Shown in pieces: positions 1-11,624 of a stretch of DNA of 64,000 bases (positions are counted from its first letter, which is position 1; every line of letters starts with the position of its first letter). The notes under the pieces are model-generated. The model saw only the letters and a list, made by a program, of their open reading frames with translations, did no database searches and was not told where the DNA came from. The stretch comes from Magicicada septendecula (taxonomy: Eukaryota; Arthropoda; Insecta; Hemiptera; Cicadidae): contig CM068367.1 of assembly GCA_034769895.1 (NCBI GenBank), positions 114,002,654 to 114,066,653 of the forward strand. Reading direction: 5' to 3'. The position numbers were made by a program, and so were the translations under genes.

Positions 1-545
1 AGGCTATATTTCATTTAACGATGATAATATATTAGAATAACACGTTACCCGTTTTTAAAATCTTTGTCATAAAATATAACCTACATACGGCAGTTAGGCC
101 TATGCTTCCCAACGCACGTACGTACACATGTGAATAGCAGAATATCAAATACAGTCGTCGTGTGCGTAAAATATGAAGAAAGGAGAAAGGGAGACTTCTG
201 ACTGAACTAAAGGAGGGAATCTTATGCATATTAAACACGGCTGACAAAACTGCGACAATGACGAATACATGTGGAAGTGGAAAAGACAAGTCGAAGAGAC
301 TGAATGGAGGGAATTACCGTTATCACAAGGGCGTCATAACGCGCAGAAAGCGGAGTAGGCCTATTGGGCGTTGTGGCGCAGGGACGCCGCAACTAGATTA
401 TAGTGGTATGTCTACGTCGTTACCACGCCTCTATTGTGTGGAACTGTGAGCGTATGCGCGCGCGGGAGAGTGTAAGAGGATTTGTGTTACCGGGTGCGTC
501 GCATACTGTTGCGTATTAGTGGTGCGGGTGGGTTGAGGGATTGCA
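1..545. other. no gene recognised
   Basis: Unremarkable sequence. Short ORFs are present on both strands (for example 258-449 plus) but none resembles a known protein and none has splice or codon support. Confidence 0.5.
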
Positions 546-1134
546 TTATTCCAGAAAATTGCATGGCAATGTTTCTTTAGCTGATTCGGGCTATTAATAT
601 TAGCTAAATAGTTGCTATACATATGTCCGAAAACGCTTTGTTTTGGATTTTCCGGCTAGCGAAGTATTTCATCTTGATTCCTGCTCAAAGGAATTTAATT
701 ACAATTATACAAACAGATGTTAAGTTTTACAATAAGAAGTTTTCTTCAAACGTTTTATGCGTTGATTTATGCGTTACTATTTAACAAACTTATAGTACGT
801 CAAACAAAAAAAAGTTTTGAGATAAAAATTTTTTGTGTTTTACAACAATATTATAAAAAACCAACTAGAGATACAGCTCTGGGACTTGTTTCGTTCAGTG
901 CTTCAGGTAAAAAAACATACGAAACCATCAAATTTACCCCCTTAATTTAAGTTTCAAGAATTTCAGTATGGCTTCATTTTACCCTTGTAGTAGGAATCGA
1001 GGTAAAATATTTCACTGTCCGTAAGTAAAAAACAAAGCATTTTTGGACATACGTTTAGGGGTACGTTTTTCTAATATTAGTGGGCCGAATCAGCTACTGA
1101 AGTATTGCCGTGCGATTTTGAATCATTCTGTATA
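546..1134. mobile_element. 589-bp inverted-repeat element (MITE or foldback type)
   Basis: The left arm (about 546-690) and the reverse complement of the right arm (about 984-1134) align over roughly 145 bases. Shared stretches include GGCAAT, AGCTGATTCGG, CTAATATTAG, TATGTCC, AATGCTTTGTTTT and GATTCCT. The middle (700-980) is AT-rich with no credible protein. The arms are imperfect, so the insertion is old. I could not define a target-site duplication or superfamily. It could also be two copies of one repeat that inserted in opposite orientation. Confidence 0.7.
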
Positions 1135-1145
1135 TAATGGTTCCG

Positions 1146-1733
1146 GTAGACTTTTCTGCACCTCTCTGAATAATTGTAAGAAACTCGTAAGCAAATGGAT
1201 GGTGTCTATCATAACATTCTTATATTCTCATACAAAAATATTAAGTAAACAACAAATTACTTTTTAAATGCATTTTGTCTTGCAATTTGTTTTCTATTAA
1301 AAAAGGCTTCCAAAACTATTGCATTTTATTCTGTCACTATAATCTGGAACTCATTTTGTCCTAAATTACAGGTTTCTTTTATTTTGCTCACTCCAGTGAC
1401 AATTTCTTCCAAATTTTCAGCCCCCCCCCCTTACACAATACTCAATTTTCCTCTACAACGCTGTCCGTCTTTCCTTTGCCAATACTCTCGTTCTCAATTC
1501 ACGTAGTTTCCAATTTATCATCTTCTTTATTACAAGTGTTTGAGCCATTCTTTCGATGTGGCCTAACCACACGATTCTTGTCCTTAAATGAATCTTACGG
1601 TGTTTTCATTCCTTGTAATCTCGATCAATTCACGGTTCGTCACTATTCTCCAACAACCATGTACTTTTCGTACTGTCTCACATGTTTAAAGCAATTTTTG
1701 TTTCTAAAAAACAAGCACTTCCAAGGAGTAATA

Positions 1734-1767
<34 letters not shown>

Positions 1768-2515
1768 TTGTGTGAATAACCCACCGAAGGTTTGTATGGG
1801 TGGGTTTATACAAGTGCGCGGCGGTCGAAGGAATTTGAAGGCGGCGGGCCAAAAGGTGCGCGCGAGGCAAAAATTCATTTCGCTTCCGTCTTGTGACTTC
1901 CTTTCATTTGCTTTGTGACGCGTATCGGAACGAACGTTCCATCTTTAGACGTTGGCTACCTATCCCTCATACGAGAGTGTCAAACATTAAAATTATAATT
2001 CAAGTAACACATATCAACAATAAAAACTGATCCACGTACACGCTTCTTGAACGGTGTACCCGGACGCCTTTTGGCATATAGGCTAAATAGTTTTATCTTA
2101 TTCGTTTAATTGCTGTTGAGTTATGTTTACTAAAATAGTGAACTTTCTACTAATATACATAAAATTCAAGTTTGAGATTACAGTAACCGTTTGTCACTGA
2201 GAGTAACAGTGCCTGTCCCAAAAAATGTCCACACTTTACGTTAATATGCCAGCAATATAAATTCAAAGTGATTTGTTGCTGAGCGAGCGGCCCGTGGCGG
2301 TCCGCCAGGTCGAAAGTAATTTTAATCAGATTATAGTTGTGATACACAAAACATTAAAGAAGACTTCATTGTACTTTCATTGTTAAACACCGGAATGATA
2401 AAAATCCCTACCTATTTAGTCCTAATTGCGGTTTATAGAATAAATACGAAATATTTTGCTTTTACTATATACTAACATAAATTTAGAAATTAACTTTCAT
2501 ATTAAATGACTACGA
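1146..2515. other. non-coding stretch with a (GT)n tract
   Basis: Apart from an interrupted (TG)n run at 1735-1764, I see nothing recognisable. There is a ten-base C run near 1420. The GC-richer patch 1800-1925 looks neither like a known repeat nor like an exon. Confidence 0.5.
1735..1764. repeat. (TG)n microsatellite
   Basis: About 15 TG units. It produces low-complexity cysteine/valine or histidine/threonine ORFs on the two strands, which are artefacts. Confidence 0.95.
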
Positions 2516-2519
2516 GATT

Positions 2520-2870
2520 GATCTCTTTGATGTATCATTGCCTGAGGAAGACAACATTCCTGTTACGGTGGTTAAAAATGCTCTGAAAACCGTGAAAAAT
2601 AGACGGGTACCAGGTCCAAATGGACTTCGTATAAGCTATTAAAAAATGGGACAGACCTACTTTTGGCATATGTTTTCAAACACTTTTTAAAAGCTGAAGA
2701 GCTCCCTCTTGAATGGAAGACTGCTATTACTTCCAACCTCAATAAAAAAGGCAGCAGATTACGAATTACATAGGAGTAAGTGTAACCAACTCCACCTCAA
2801 CGATATACGGAAAACTTGTCAAAGCAAGAATTGAAAGGCAATATTGAGGAGCAGAATTAATAATAATAAT
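2520..2870 (+). mobile_element. LINE reverse-transcriptase fragment, decayed
   Basis: Reading across two or three frame changes, the plus strand gives the N-terminal part of a non-LTR reverse transcriptase. It has an alternating-lysine segment followed by RRVPGPNGL (the usual K-PGPDG box), then LLKNGTD, LPLEWKTA and a K-G-S-R segment. It ends with IGVSVTNSTSTIYGKLVKARIE, shown here in two parts: IGVSVTNST and YGKLVKARIE. In intact LINEs this is the fingers/palm entry of the RT (PGPDG, P-EWK, NYRGISL, K-YGK). Stops and missing bases show it is dead. The catalytic FADD box and endonuclease are absent. Family not assigned. Confidence 0.8.
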
Positions 2871-3262
2871 GCTCGAAAGCGAGTTAGTCACAATTCTCTG
2901 TTTGAATACAATTCTCTGTGAAAGGGTATTTTCCCATTCAATACGTTGCATAATTTGCATATATGCATAATTCTGAAACGCTGAAATCTATTTCAATTTG
3001 CATAAAATCAGTTTACTCGCGAGTGTCGATCTGTTCACTTCACAAAACATCGTTTTAGTTTTACTTGACAAATTAGTTCTATCGTGTGAAGTGCATTACT
3101 TTAACACTGGAATGCTTTTTCTCTGTCACGCTGTAACATCCGGGGCTGATGGATGCGCGATTGCATTTCTGAATAATCTTTCAATTTAATTTGCGATTTA
3201 ATTTAAAAGGAGATCAAGAACATAAACAATATAATATTGCTGCTGAATAATCAGATTTTAAC

Positions 3263-3278
3263 TCTGTCTGTCTGTTTA

Positions 3279-3363
<85 letters not shown>
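3263..3363. repeat. (TCTG)n(TC)n microsatellite
   Basis: A short TCTG tract grades into about 35 TC units, then stops at TAAAAC. Confidence 0.97.
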
Positions 3364-3364
<1 letters not shown>

Positions 3365-3845
3365 AAACATTACTACATTTAATGGACGGACGATAACGCA
3401 CATCGATTTTTTAGTCACGAGTTATGATTTTATGAAGAAATTGTTTGTTTTGTTTGTTCGTAATTATATACAACACAAAGGAGTTTCACCTAACTTAATA
3501 CGGTCGCTAACGGTAATCAGCTGTTTCCGACCAAGAATCAAGGAATTCGTTTTCGTAAAGGTCAGCTGGTTTCTACATTTAGTCTGGTAAACCAAGACAC
3601 TAATTGCCTGCAGTGGCTGCTGGAGAGTGGTTTCAATTGGCCTTTAATTTTTTCGCCGTTAACGATGTTGCCGGCCAGTGTGGGTTGCATTTACAAAGCA
3701 AGATTGCAAATAGTTGTCTTGGTAGTTGGAGTAACAGCATTAGCAATTGAGGGCTGGGTAAATTGATTGTAAAGTCGAATAGACGCTTTGATTAATCAGC
3801 TATGCTGCTGGACTGGAAAGGATTGCCAGAAAGCGAGAAATTACG

Positions 3846-3846
<1 letters not shown>

Positions 3847-3895
<49 letters not shown>
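3847..3895. repeat. (GA)n microsatellite followed by (CAGA)n
   Basis: About 24 GA units followed by ACAGACAGACAG. This is the complementary arrangement to the tract at 3263-3363, about 500 bp away. Confidence 0.97.
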
Positions 3896-3900
<5 letters not shown>

Positions 3901-4730
3901 AAATACAGACAGACAGACAGAGCACAGTGTAGTAGAATGGAAACAGGATGAACAGATGTAAGTAAATATATAGATGAACAGACAAGCAGGCATAAAGGCA
4001 AAAAGCAGAGAGCGGAAAGATTGATACTCACAACACCGCTACAATTTTTGGTAGCATTATTAGTCTCTGATACAACACTGATCAAGAAAGGACAACATGT
4101 AGTTCATACAGGAATCGCATAAAGAATATTTTCAAGGGATACGCGATAAAGTATGGAGTCAGAAAAGTAAATATAACCATGCCAAAAGTAATAGACAGGC
4201 AAAAACTAGATAGAATACACAAATTAGAGCTGTCCGTGAAACAGCCAGACTACAAGTACAAAAAGGCGTTGGGTCTACGAGTGTTGTAAAATTACGGAAG
4301 CTTGTATGTTATATGTACCAGCGAAAGGAAGATATTGAAGCTTTAACCCTCCCTGAATAACCAGCTGTAAACCTTCGTGACAGAGAAAAATAACATAATA
4401 ATGGAATAAGAGAGAACGTAAGACAGCCAAACGCACAATCAAATAGTTAAGAGAAAATGGCATGATAGTGAAACACACACAAAAAAAAAAGAAAGGCACA
4501 AGGAGTGCTTGGCATAAGATAAGTAGGCTACTAATTATAGTTTAAGAGACGTCTTCAGTGGGAGTGATATGAAGAAGGGGAGTGAGAGAGGAGGGGAAAT
4601 TTTCTACATAATCGTTTTGATAATCTGTTATGGCAACACGTGTCAGTTTAAGTCCCATGATTTGCGAACGCGGATAAAAGAAACAAACAATAAAAAAGCG
4701 TAATAAAGATGATGAAGAAGATAAAAAGAG

Positions 4731-4819
4731 AGAAAGAAGAAGAAAAGAAGAAGAAGAAGAAGAAGAAGAAGAAGAAGAAGAAGAAGAAGAAGAAGAAGAA
4801 GAAGAAGAAGAAGAAGAAT
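4731..4819. repeat. (GAA)n microsatellite
   Basis: About 25 AAG/GAA units with a slightly impure left edge. Tracts like this sit at the 3' end of several LINE copies in this window, but no LINE coding sequence is visible just upstream of this one. Confidence 0.97.
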
Positions 4820-5544
4820 TTCTGTTAATACTGAAACAACTTGGTGCTGTTTACTGCATCAATAATAGAAGTCGCACTGTCTCGCAGATAGTGTTTATAT
4901 TGTACCACTGCTGCATTTGCATTATATTGTTGCATTTTGTAAACTCATCATCATTAGTCTGTACGCTGTTTGTACAGTCACATATGCACGATATATTTTC
5001 ATGTAATGTAGTGTGATACAGAGAGTACATGTACGTTATATTACGAGTACGCAAAGCTGCTCAGTTATGTTACGTAACTTGGCAGTTATATCATGCAATT
5101 TACCAACACGTACGTGCAATACGTATATTAGGGCACTGTTTACACACATATTCTGCTTACGTAAACTACTCTATTAAAGTATGAAATGAGTGTTTTGTAC
5201 CGGTGCCCACAGACCCATTGTCTACTGAATACTGCGCAGTTCTCATACAACTAAAAAGGCAATTTCCATTTAGTGCTAACGCATGGCACTCCCTTTAACG
5301 GAGCCTACTTGGTTGTGTTGTTATGAAATTTATTTTGCTCAGAATTAATTTAGAGAACTCTGCGGTAATGTTATGGTGTACCATAAGGTTGTTCAGGCAT
5401 GAGCCCAAAATCTGAAGCTGTAACCAAAAAAGTGGCCAATTGGCCGGAATCTTTATATTCGAAAGAATAAACAATGGTTAAGATGACATTTCGATTCAAT
5501 TTTCAATCCGTATAGAGGGGTGGTTGTAGCACCGATCTTCCGCT

Positions 5545-5840
5545 TTCATTTTCTTCTTCTTCTTCTCCTCACGGAGTAGGCAATTTGCCTGTCCCGTCTT
5601 CACAGACTATGTCTCCATCTAACTCTCGGTCTTCCTACATCTCTTATACCAAAGGGTCTATATTGAAACGCAACCGTAGGTAGTCGTCAATCCTCCATTC
5701 TGTCCAGATGGTGTAACCATTCCCTGCGATATGTCTGGATCTTATCATTTATGGAGAATACCTGTAGCTCTTCTCTAATATCCTCATTGCGCAAACGATC
5801 CTGTCTCGTGCAACCTTTGTTCTTCTCAGAAACTTTATTT
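5545..5840 (-). mobile_element. LINE 3' end (C-terminal ORF2 tail)
   Basis: Read on the minus strand this gives the conserved tail of a non-LTR retrotransposon polyprotein: DRLRNEDIREELQ, then a W-HHLDRMEDRRLP segment, YRPFGIRDVGRPRVRW and a purine tail of GAA units at 5551-5572. The R-N-DIR ... W-HL-RM ... GRPR-RW pattern is shared with the copies near 7.5, 18.2 and 58.2 kb. One codon (near 5680) is a stop. The 5' truncation removes the RT and endonuclease, as expected from incomplete reverse transcription. Confidence 0.85.
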
Positions 5841-6074
5841 CCAAAGTTTGAATCTGGTTTTCAATCTTCTTTCATTTTGCATACACAAATATGTACAAAA
5901 CATGGATCGATGACCGAACGTTGTTTTGATAATTTCAGCCTGGTGGCCGGAGACTTCTTCACTTATTAAGGTAGATAACAAAAATCGAATTCTTGAATTT
6001 TTTGTGCATGACGTGACTAAGTATTAATAATGATACACTTTACTATTACTATGTATACACTATTACTTTGGATA

Positions 6075-6157
6075 CACTTTTCCGACACGAAAGACTAGTA
6101 TTTTAGATAAACATTTTAAAAATTTATCTAAAATATTAGTGTTCTTGTCGAAAAGTG
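6075..6157. repeat. 83-bp hairpin
   Basis: Left arm 6075-6110 and right arm 6123-6157 are complementary with few mismatches (ends CACTTTT and AAAAGTG; inner part TTTAGATAAA against TTTATCTAAA), separated by about 12 bases. It could be a MITE remnant. Confidence 0.8.
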
Positions 6158-6159
6158 TG

Positions 6160-7355
6160 AAAATTATATTTTTTATTGCATAGGATAGCAATAATAAGTG
6201 ACTTTAACTTCTCGGCTATCAAACTAAATTATTTTTTTTTAGACATAAAAGTAATAATAATCACTGCCATCATCTTCGTCGTTGTCGCCGTCATATTATA
6301 ATCGTAATTATGTTGTTGGAATTGACGATTTTCCTGCTTTTGTTCATTACGGTAATGATTTTTGATGGGGAGACGATGGTAATAAGGGTGGTGATAGGAG
6401 TGGTGATGCTTACAGAAAACTGAAAACCTATTTATGCACATTTCAATCGACAACTTCAGGTTAGGCCTACTGATTTTTTCTAACGAAAAGCGCTGTAAAT
6501 TACCGTCTACCTATTTCTAAAATTGGAAACATGGATTGTAGATTAATGCGACAAAATTATATGAAACATCAGACACATATGGCCGCCTTTAGTTATGTTA
6601 AACCACAAAGTAGATAGGCGTGTGTCGTCACCCTCTCCCCTTCGTCCTCGCACTCTTACACACAGACAAACGTTAACATCATCTCTTTCTCTACACTCCT
6701 TTCATATTTTATTCCCGTCTCGCTAACCTCTTTTCCAAGCCTGTACCCAAGAGACAGAGTGTTTTAACATAAGCTATTACTCATCCTCTCTCTGGCACAC
6801 TGCCTCAGTTCCAAGTAACTTTATGAGATTCGTAAAATCTCATAACACCAACGTTATATTAACCAATTCTAAAGAGAGCGTATCTTTATTTCGAATACGA
6901 ATATTATTTCGTATTTTTAGCTTTGGTTTTAAAGTCAAAAAAATATGTAAGAGGTTTTCGTTCGTACTGCAGATTTCCATAAACGTCAGCAGCTACTATG
7001 TTCATAGAATATTTCCACTTTCTATGGTACTCACATTTTTGTCGAGTTTTACATTGGAATCGACTTGAGAATTGTATTCATCGCACCACGAAACATCGAA
7101 TACGTTTAACATAAATTTTCACTCTTTTTTTTTGTCGTTTGGTTTGACTCTTTCGACTTATGTGTTGCTGCTGCATCAGCAGATCTGAAGTGTGGGTGGG
7201 CAAACGGTATTCACCTGTGGGAATGCATAATAGTTGTTATGATTCAAATATTTTAAATCAATGTGTGTCGGAATTGGTTGGGATAGTAAGCTAAAAAAAT
7301 TTAAACGCATCTGTATCTGAAAAATAAAACACGGAAGTATACCCGAATGAAATTT
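6160..7355. other. no gene recognised
   Basis: AT-rich. A trinucleotide-like (ATC/GTC) patch occurs near 6260-6300. Nothing else stands out. Confidence 0.5.
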
Positions 7356-7359
7356 TATA

Positions 7360-7725
7360 AAACTGTGGCTGTCCCCACATTTCTGTATGCTATTGAAACA
7401 TGAACTCTTGGTAAAAGGGACGTGCAGAGGATTCAAGCAGCCGAAATGAAATTTCTAAGAGGAACGCAAGGTTGTTATCTTTTGGATCGGAGAAGGAACG
7501 ACGATATTAGACGCGATTTAAACAAAGCATCATTGCACCAGAAGATTGAAGACCACAGAACGAGATGGTGTGAACACTTGAATCGCATGCCTGATATCCG
7601 TCTACCTGTGGCTGCCTTGGGTTATCACCCTTCTGGGAAGAGAGATGTCGCTAGACCGAGGAGGAGATGGATTCCGGAATAGGTCTAAGGTCTAGTCCTT
7701 GGAGTGGTGATGATAATGATGATGA
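7360..7725 (+). mobile_element. LINE 3' end with open C-terminal tail
   Basis: The segment starts with a decayed VAVPTFLYAIET-like stretch (normally YGSETW). From 7422 to 7682 it is open and encodes RIQAAEMKFLRGTQGCYLLD, RRNDDIRRDLN, IEDHRTRWCEHLNRMPDI, then SGKRDVARPRRRW and a stop. This is the standard C-terminus of a LINE polyprotein, downstream of the RT. The copy ends in a GATGATGATG-rich tail at 7705-7727, a common 3' terminus for such elements. Open reading over 260 bp suggests this is one of the younger LINE insertions here. The rest of the element is missing. Confidence 0.88.
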
Positions 7726-7729
7726 TGTG

Positions 7730-9570
7730 TCGGAATATTCATTCTACGCACCACGATACATTCATGCTGAAACCTGATCTTCGTCAAGGCCTGGGGATGG
7801 AGACGGTATTAAAAGAAATCAGAACGTATTGTAAGAAACATGAGGAAACATTTCAACATTCAGCAGCACGATGAAGTAGAAGAAATCCAGTAGTGTAGAC
7901 AGAACAAAATCTTTGAAGTTAGCGTAAACGTTCAAACGGAGAAGGAAAGTATACTGTAGTGTAAATAGTTTCATAAAATAAAATAGTAACATGATTGTCT
8001 TGTCACTTTCTGACAAAGAAAATGAAGCTGAAACAATGACAAACTGTTATGAACAAACAATGGGTGAAACTGTCTTATACATAACCTAGACTTCCCTCCG
8101 GAGTGTTGAAGTTAGTTTACACACCCACGCGCGTGCGCGCGCTCTACGTCATTCCTGTTAGCTATATCACAATGGAGAAAAAAGTATTTTTCACTTACCT
8201 AATATATTCTCCTGACGACAAGAAAATGTCGGATAATAAACATAAAAATGAAAACTCAAATTTGACTACTACAATTTGAATAAAATTTAAACAGAAAGTC
8301 CATCCTGAACACTGTTTACAGCATTGCGTCTGACCAGTGAAAAAAAACTAACTTCATGCTTGTGCCGCTAGCCCAACTTTTAAAGTCAAACTTACAAAAA
8401 CAACCCGAAGTTTATAAAGAGAAGTTAAAATAAACGACCAATTACTGTTATCATTATTAAGCCTATCACTGGAGAAGAAGACTGTATCTATGGGCATGCC
8501 ATTACCCAGCCTCGTAGTAAAGTGAACACACAAAAGTTTATGACAAAGGAAAAACATAAAAGGGGGCGATGTTAAAAAGGATATTATCATAACGAGTTAT
8601 GTTTAGGGCAAATAAAATGTACCGATTGACTCTCATCCGGTGTTATTAGTACTGCTTATCATATTCTTGAGTATGGTTATTGTTGAATACAATATCAGCA
8701 ACAATAACATGAATAGTATTAGAAATGGAAAGAAAAGAAAAAAAGCAGACAATAGGTTCAGTTTTCGCGGAATGGTGAACCGAACCCGAACATGTTTCTA
8801 TTCTCATCGACTTTAAACTTTTCCTACTCAACTTAATTTTTGTAACCTAAAAGTAATTTGTTTTGTTTCTTTGCTCTATAGCTACTATCGTATAAATAAA
8901 CGTAATAGACCCCATTTCGAATGCGGATTTCAGGTGACTAATACAAACATTACTAGCTAGTATTCCACTGTTTTGGGGGTCAAACTTAATAGAATGTCAT
9001 CAGGTGGGGATCTAATGAACTCCACGGATATCCTACCCACTCCTTGCGTGCGACACAATGGCCATTGTCTCAATATAAGAAGAGATGCAACACCGCATCG
9101 GCAATGTAGAACGTTAATTTAAGAAATCGCTGACGGTAAAATCAATCTGGAACCCCGCTGATGAGTCTGTTCGCTGGCACGGTATCAGGAAGTGTCGGGG
9201 GGGGGGGGGATCACACTCCGACGTGTGACGTGATAAGTAATCAAGTCCAATGATGCCGTGCAGTGCGGCTACGGCTGGTGAAAGCTTCCTAGATTTACCG
9301 GTTCCCGTGGGGAAATTAATTATTACCTACATTACGGTTGGTAACGGATGTTTTAATTGTGTAACCAGTGTGGAAATTAACTAGTGGTTTTGTTTTATTT
9401 TGATGTTAATCGGATTTAAAGAAAATACTTTTATAGAAACGGATTAAAAATATAGTTAATTTCCATTTGCACTGTGGACTTGAAATAAAATAATATTAAT
9501 AACTTTTTAACATGAAAAGAAAAAAATATATGAATAATTTTATTGGCACTAGAATTGTAATTATTACTTC
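7730..9570. other. no gene recognised
   Basis: Only short ORFs. There is an alternating CG run near 8125-8142 and a G run at 9199-9209. Nothing that I can assign. Confidence 0.5.
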
Positions 9571-9575
9571 ATCCT

Positions 9576-9588
9576 CAACAACAACGAG

Positions 9589-9638
<50 letters not shown>

Positions 9639-9663
9639 CAACTACTACTGCTACTACTACTAA
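9576..9663. repeat. compound trinucleotide/hexanucleotide repeat (ACAACG)n(ACG)n(ACT)n
   Basis: ACAACG units grade into ACG and then ACT/GCT units. The long threonine-rich (plus) and valine-rich (minus) ORFs across it are low-complexity artefacts. Confidence 0.95.
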
Positions 9664-10555
9664 TGGAGCTCGGGGAGCTACTACTATGCCCGAGCGCGTA
9701 GTTGCGCTTATGCTTCGTAGTAAGGCGGATTTCTGGCTCTTATATATTGTGATCATACCACTGTAACCTGTTGGTTACTGGCCGCATTACTTCCAGTGTC
9801 TTCTCCGTATTGCGTTCTTTGTTTTTTATTCTCATGAGCAATCTGTCTACTCATATAACCTTAATTTGGATGATATTTATCATTTTCATCGTATGAGGCC
9901 ATATTCTTTCCCAAGAAGTCTTAGTTTTAAATTACACTGTGAAATAGACTTTCTTTTTCCTGTTCACAAATAAAATCATGTGACCTGTCACATCCTGTTT
10001 CCCGATTGCTATTCTGATCTTAATGTCCTTGTTACCTTTACCATTTAACCCACGTAATTGAGCCTAAACATCAGTGGCTTCGCGCACTTTCCTCGCGACT
10101 CTGGTTCAACGACATTAAACAAGAATTTATTCTAACAATAATTTAAATTTTGACCGGCATTTGTGTAGGCCTACATATAGATTAATAACAGACGTTATTT
10201 GTCAGTTAGACCTATAGCCTATGGAAAATGTGTCGCAGCTGTTATTTAACTTGCTAAATTATAATATAAACTATTTAAACGTTCTATAATGGTTTATCAT
10301 AACATTTTAAAAATTCATTAGTTTTTAAAAGTATTTTGGTGACTGATGTAAGAGTAACATCGCTTTTAATTAAATTACTTGGATCTGAAATTCCTTCTGT
10401 TTACCATTGCGCTCGTACCATTACAAATGAAAGTTACCGGTGGACTGTTTAACTGATTAACAAATATATAATTTATGTGTATGTACGAGAGACGGTAATT
10501 ACAAAAGTTAGTTGCATTAACACGTGGAATATTCTCAAAATGATTAGCTGCTGGG

Positions 10556-10845
10556 CTATTAGGCCGTGGTCCGCTGCTGTGAATTCTCGACATCTTCGGC
10601 AACGTTTCGTATCCCACCTTCGCGTATCTTCTTCAGCCCGCAAAATACGACAGAGTGTTACGAAAACAATTAGTCCTACGGCAGATCTTAGGCCGAACGA
10701 TAACCGACATTTTTTTCCTGAAGAAAAAAGAGTTTTCGTAACACTCTGTCGCATTTTGCGGGCTGAAGAAGATACCCGAAGGTGGGATACGAAACGTTGC
10801 CGACCATGTCGAGATTATACAGCAACCGACCACGGCCTAACAACA
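10556..10845. mobile_element. foldback element with 113-bp inverted arms and GGCCGTGGTC ends
   Basis: Left arm 10556-10668 and right arm 10732-10845 are inverted copies at about 88-90 percent identity by eye. Both read TAGGCCGTGGTC, then GGCAACGTTTCGTATCCCAC, then CTTCTTCAGCCCGCAAAAT and ACAGAGTGTTACGAAAAC. Within each arm, on the strand running outward, there is CTGAAGA followed by a GATAC(C/G)C...GGGATAC segment and GAAACG (minus 10636-10603, plus 10763-10796). Just to the right (10864-10878) is CACCGGCCGTGTAAG, whose complement also begins the element at 25858. No coding sequence. See findings for the family-wide motif. Confidence 0.8.
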
Positions 10846-10906
10846 AGGTTTTGAGTATATCGACACCGGCCGTGTAAGATTAAGACAAAAATTAACGTTA
10901 TGTTAG

Positions 10907-11335
10907 CCAACCTGGACATATGGCATCCAGCTGTGGGGGACAGCGAGTACTTCAAATATCGAGATTTTACAACGATTCCAGAATGTGGTGCTCCGAGCTA
11001 TGGTCAACGCTCCTTGGTACGTACCGAACAGTGTCATCGAGAACGACCTCCAAGTGACTTCTGTCCGTCATGAAATCAAACGATTCTTCGTTAACTACAG
11101 TAAGAGACTAGCAGCGCACCCCAACGAACTAGCTCAAAAGCTCATGGAAGACGCAGGCACCAACACAAGAAGACTCAAACGCCACAAACAAGTGGACATT
11201 CCGACTAGATTTCTGTAATATTAGTGCTTAAGGAGGAGTGATCAATGGACCACCCTCCACATGTCATATATATATTGTCACAAATTTTGCCAAATGTTTA
11301 TTTTGTAAACAGATTGCAAAAAAAAATTTAAAAAA
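10907..11335 (+). mobile_element. Jockey-clade LINE 3' end
   Basis: The plus strand encodes the C-terminus of a Jockey-type polyprotein: TYGIQLWGTAS, ILQRFQNVVLRAMVNAPWY, VPNSVIENDLQVTSV, YSKRLAAHPNELAQKLME, and a final TRRLKRHK...DIPTRF before the stop at 11217-11219. These blocks (LWG, Q-K-LR-I--APWYV-N, L-V-----I---Y--RL--HPN-L, RRLKR--P-DLP-RF) are characteristic of Jockey ORF2 ends. A 3' UTR with an A-rich stretch (11317-11338) follows. Stops occur upstream of 10907, so only the 5'-truncated tail survives. Confidence 0.88.
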
Positions 11336-11340
11336 AAATG

Positions 11341-11464
11341 TTTTTAAAATATTCTTCCGGTACGGACCGCGTCAAAAATGTCTTGTATGACTACGTTTTA
11401 CTTATATTACGATGAGTATCCTCATTTTTTGACGCGGTCCATGCCGGAAGAAGATTTTAAAAAC
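11341..11464. repeat. 124-bp hairpin next to the Jockey tail
   Basis: Arms 11341-11380 and 11422-11464 are nearly perfect complements. Both read TTTTTAAAAT, CTTCCGG, GGACCGCGTCAAAAA, and enclose a 41-bp loop. It abuts the A-rich 3' end of the Jockey copy. Confidence 0.85.
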
Positions 11465-11624
11465 ATACTGTACACCGCCCGCGGAAGCCTACGTGAAAAC
11501 ATAAAAATTAACATGTTGAATATTTATGAAAATTCTTTTAGTTATCTGAAAGTACAACTGAAAATATACTTGTCTATGAAATCGCCAGATTTATTAAACA
11601 CTTACCGTATCGTAGCGTGACACA

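Larger units (their letters stand above)
2880..5540. other. non-coding block with three purine-rich microsatellites
   Basis: Apart from the three tracts listed separately, I recognise no gene, exon or transposon here. ORFs at 3792-4085 minus are produced by the (GA)n tract. Confidence 0.5.

Noticed and set aside
9160-9200. CTGATGAG near 9160 as a hammerhead core
   Set aside because: No GAAA box follows at a usable distance and no flanking inverted repeat.
9496-9766. 84-86 codon ORFs on both strands (poly-threonine, poly-valine)
   Set aside because: Both come from the trinucleotide repeat at 9576-9663.
10477-10854. 125-codon ORF through the foldback element
   Set aside because: The same peptide pieces appear on both strands because the arms are inverted copies; no known domain.
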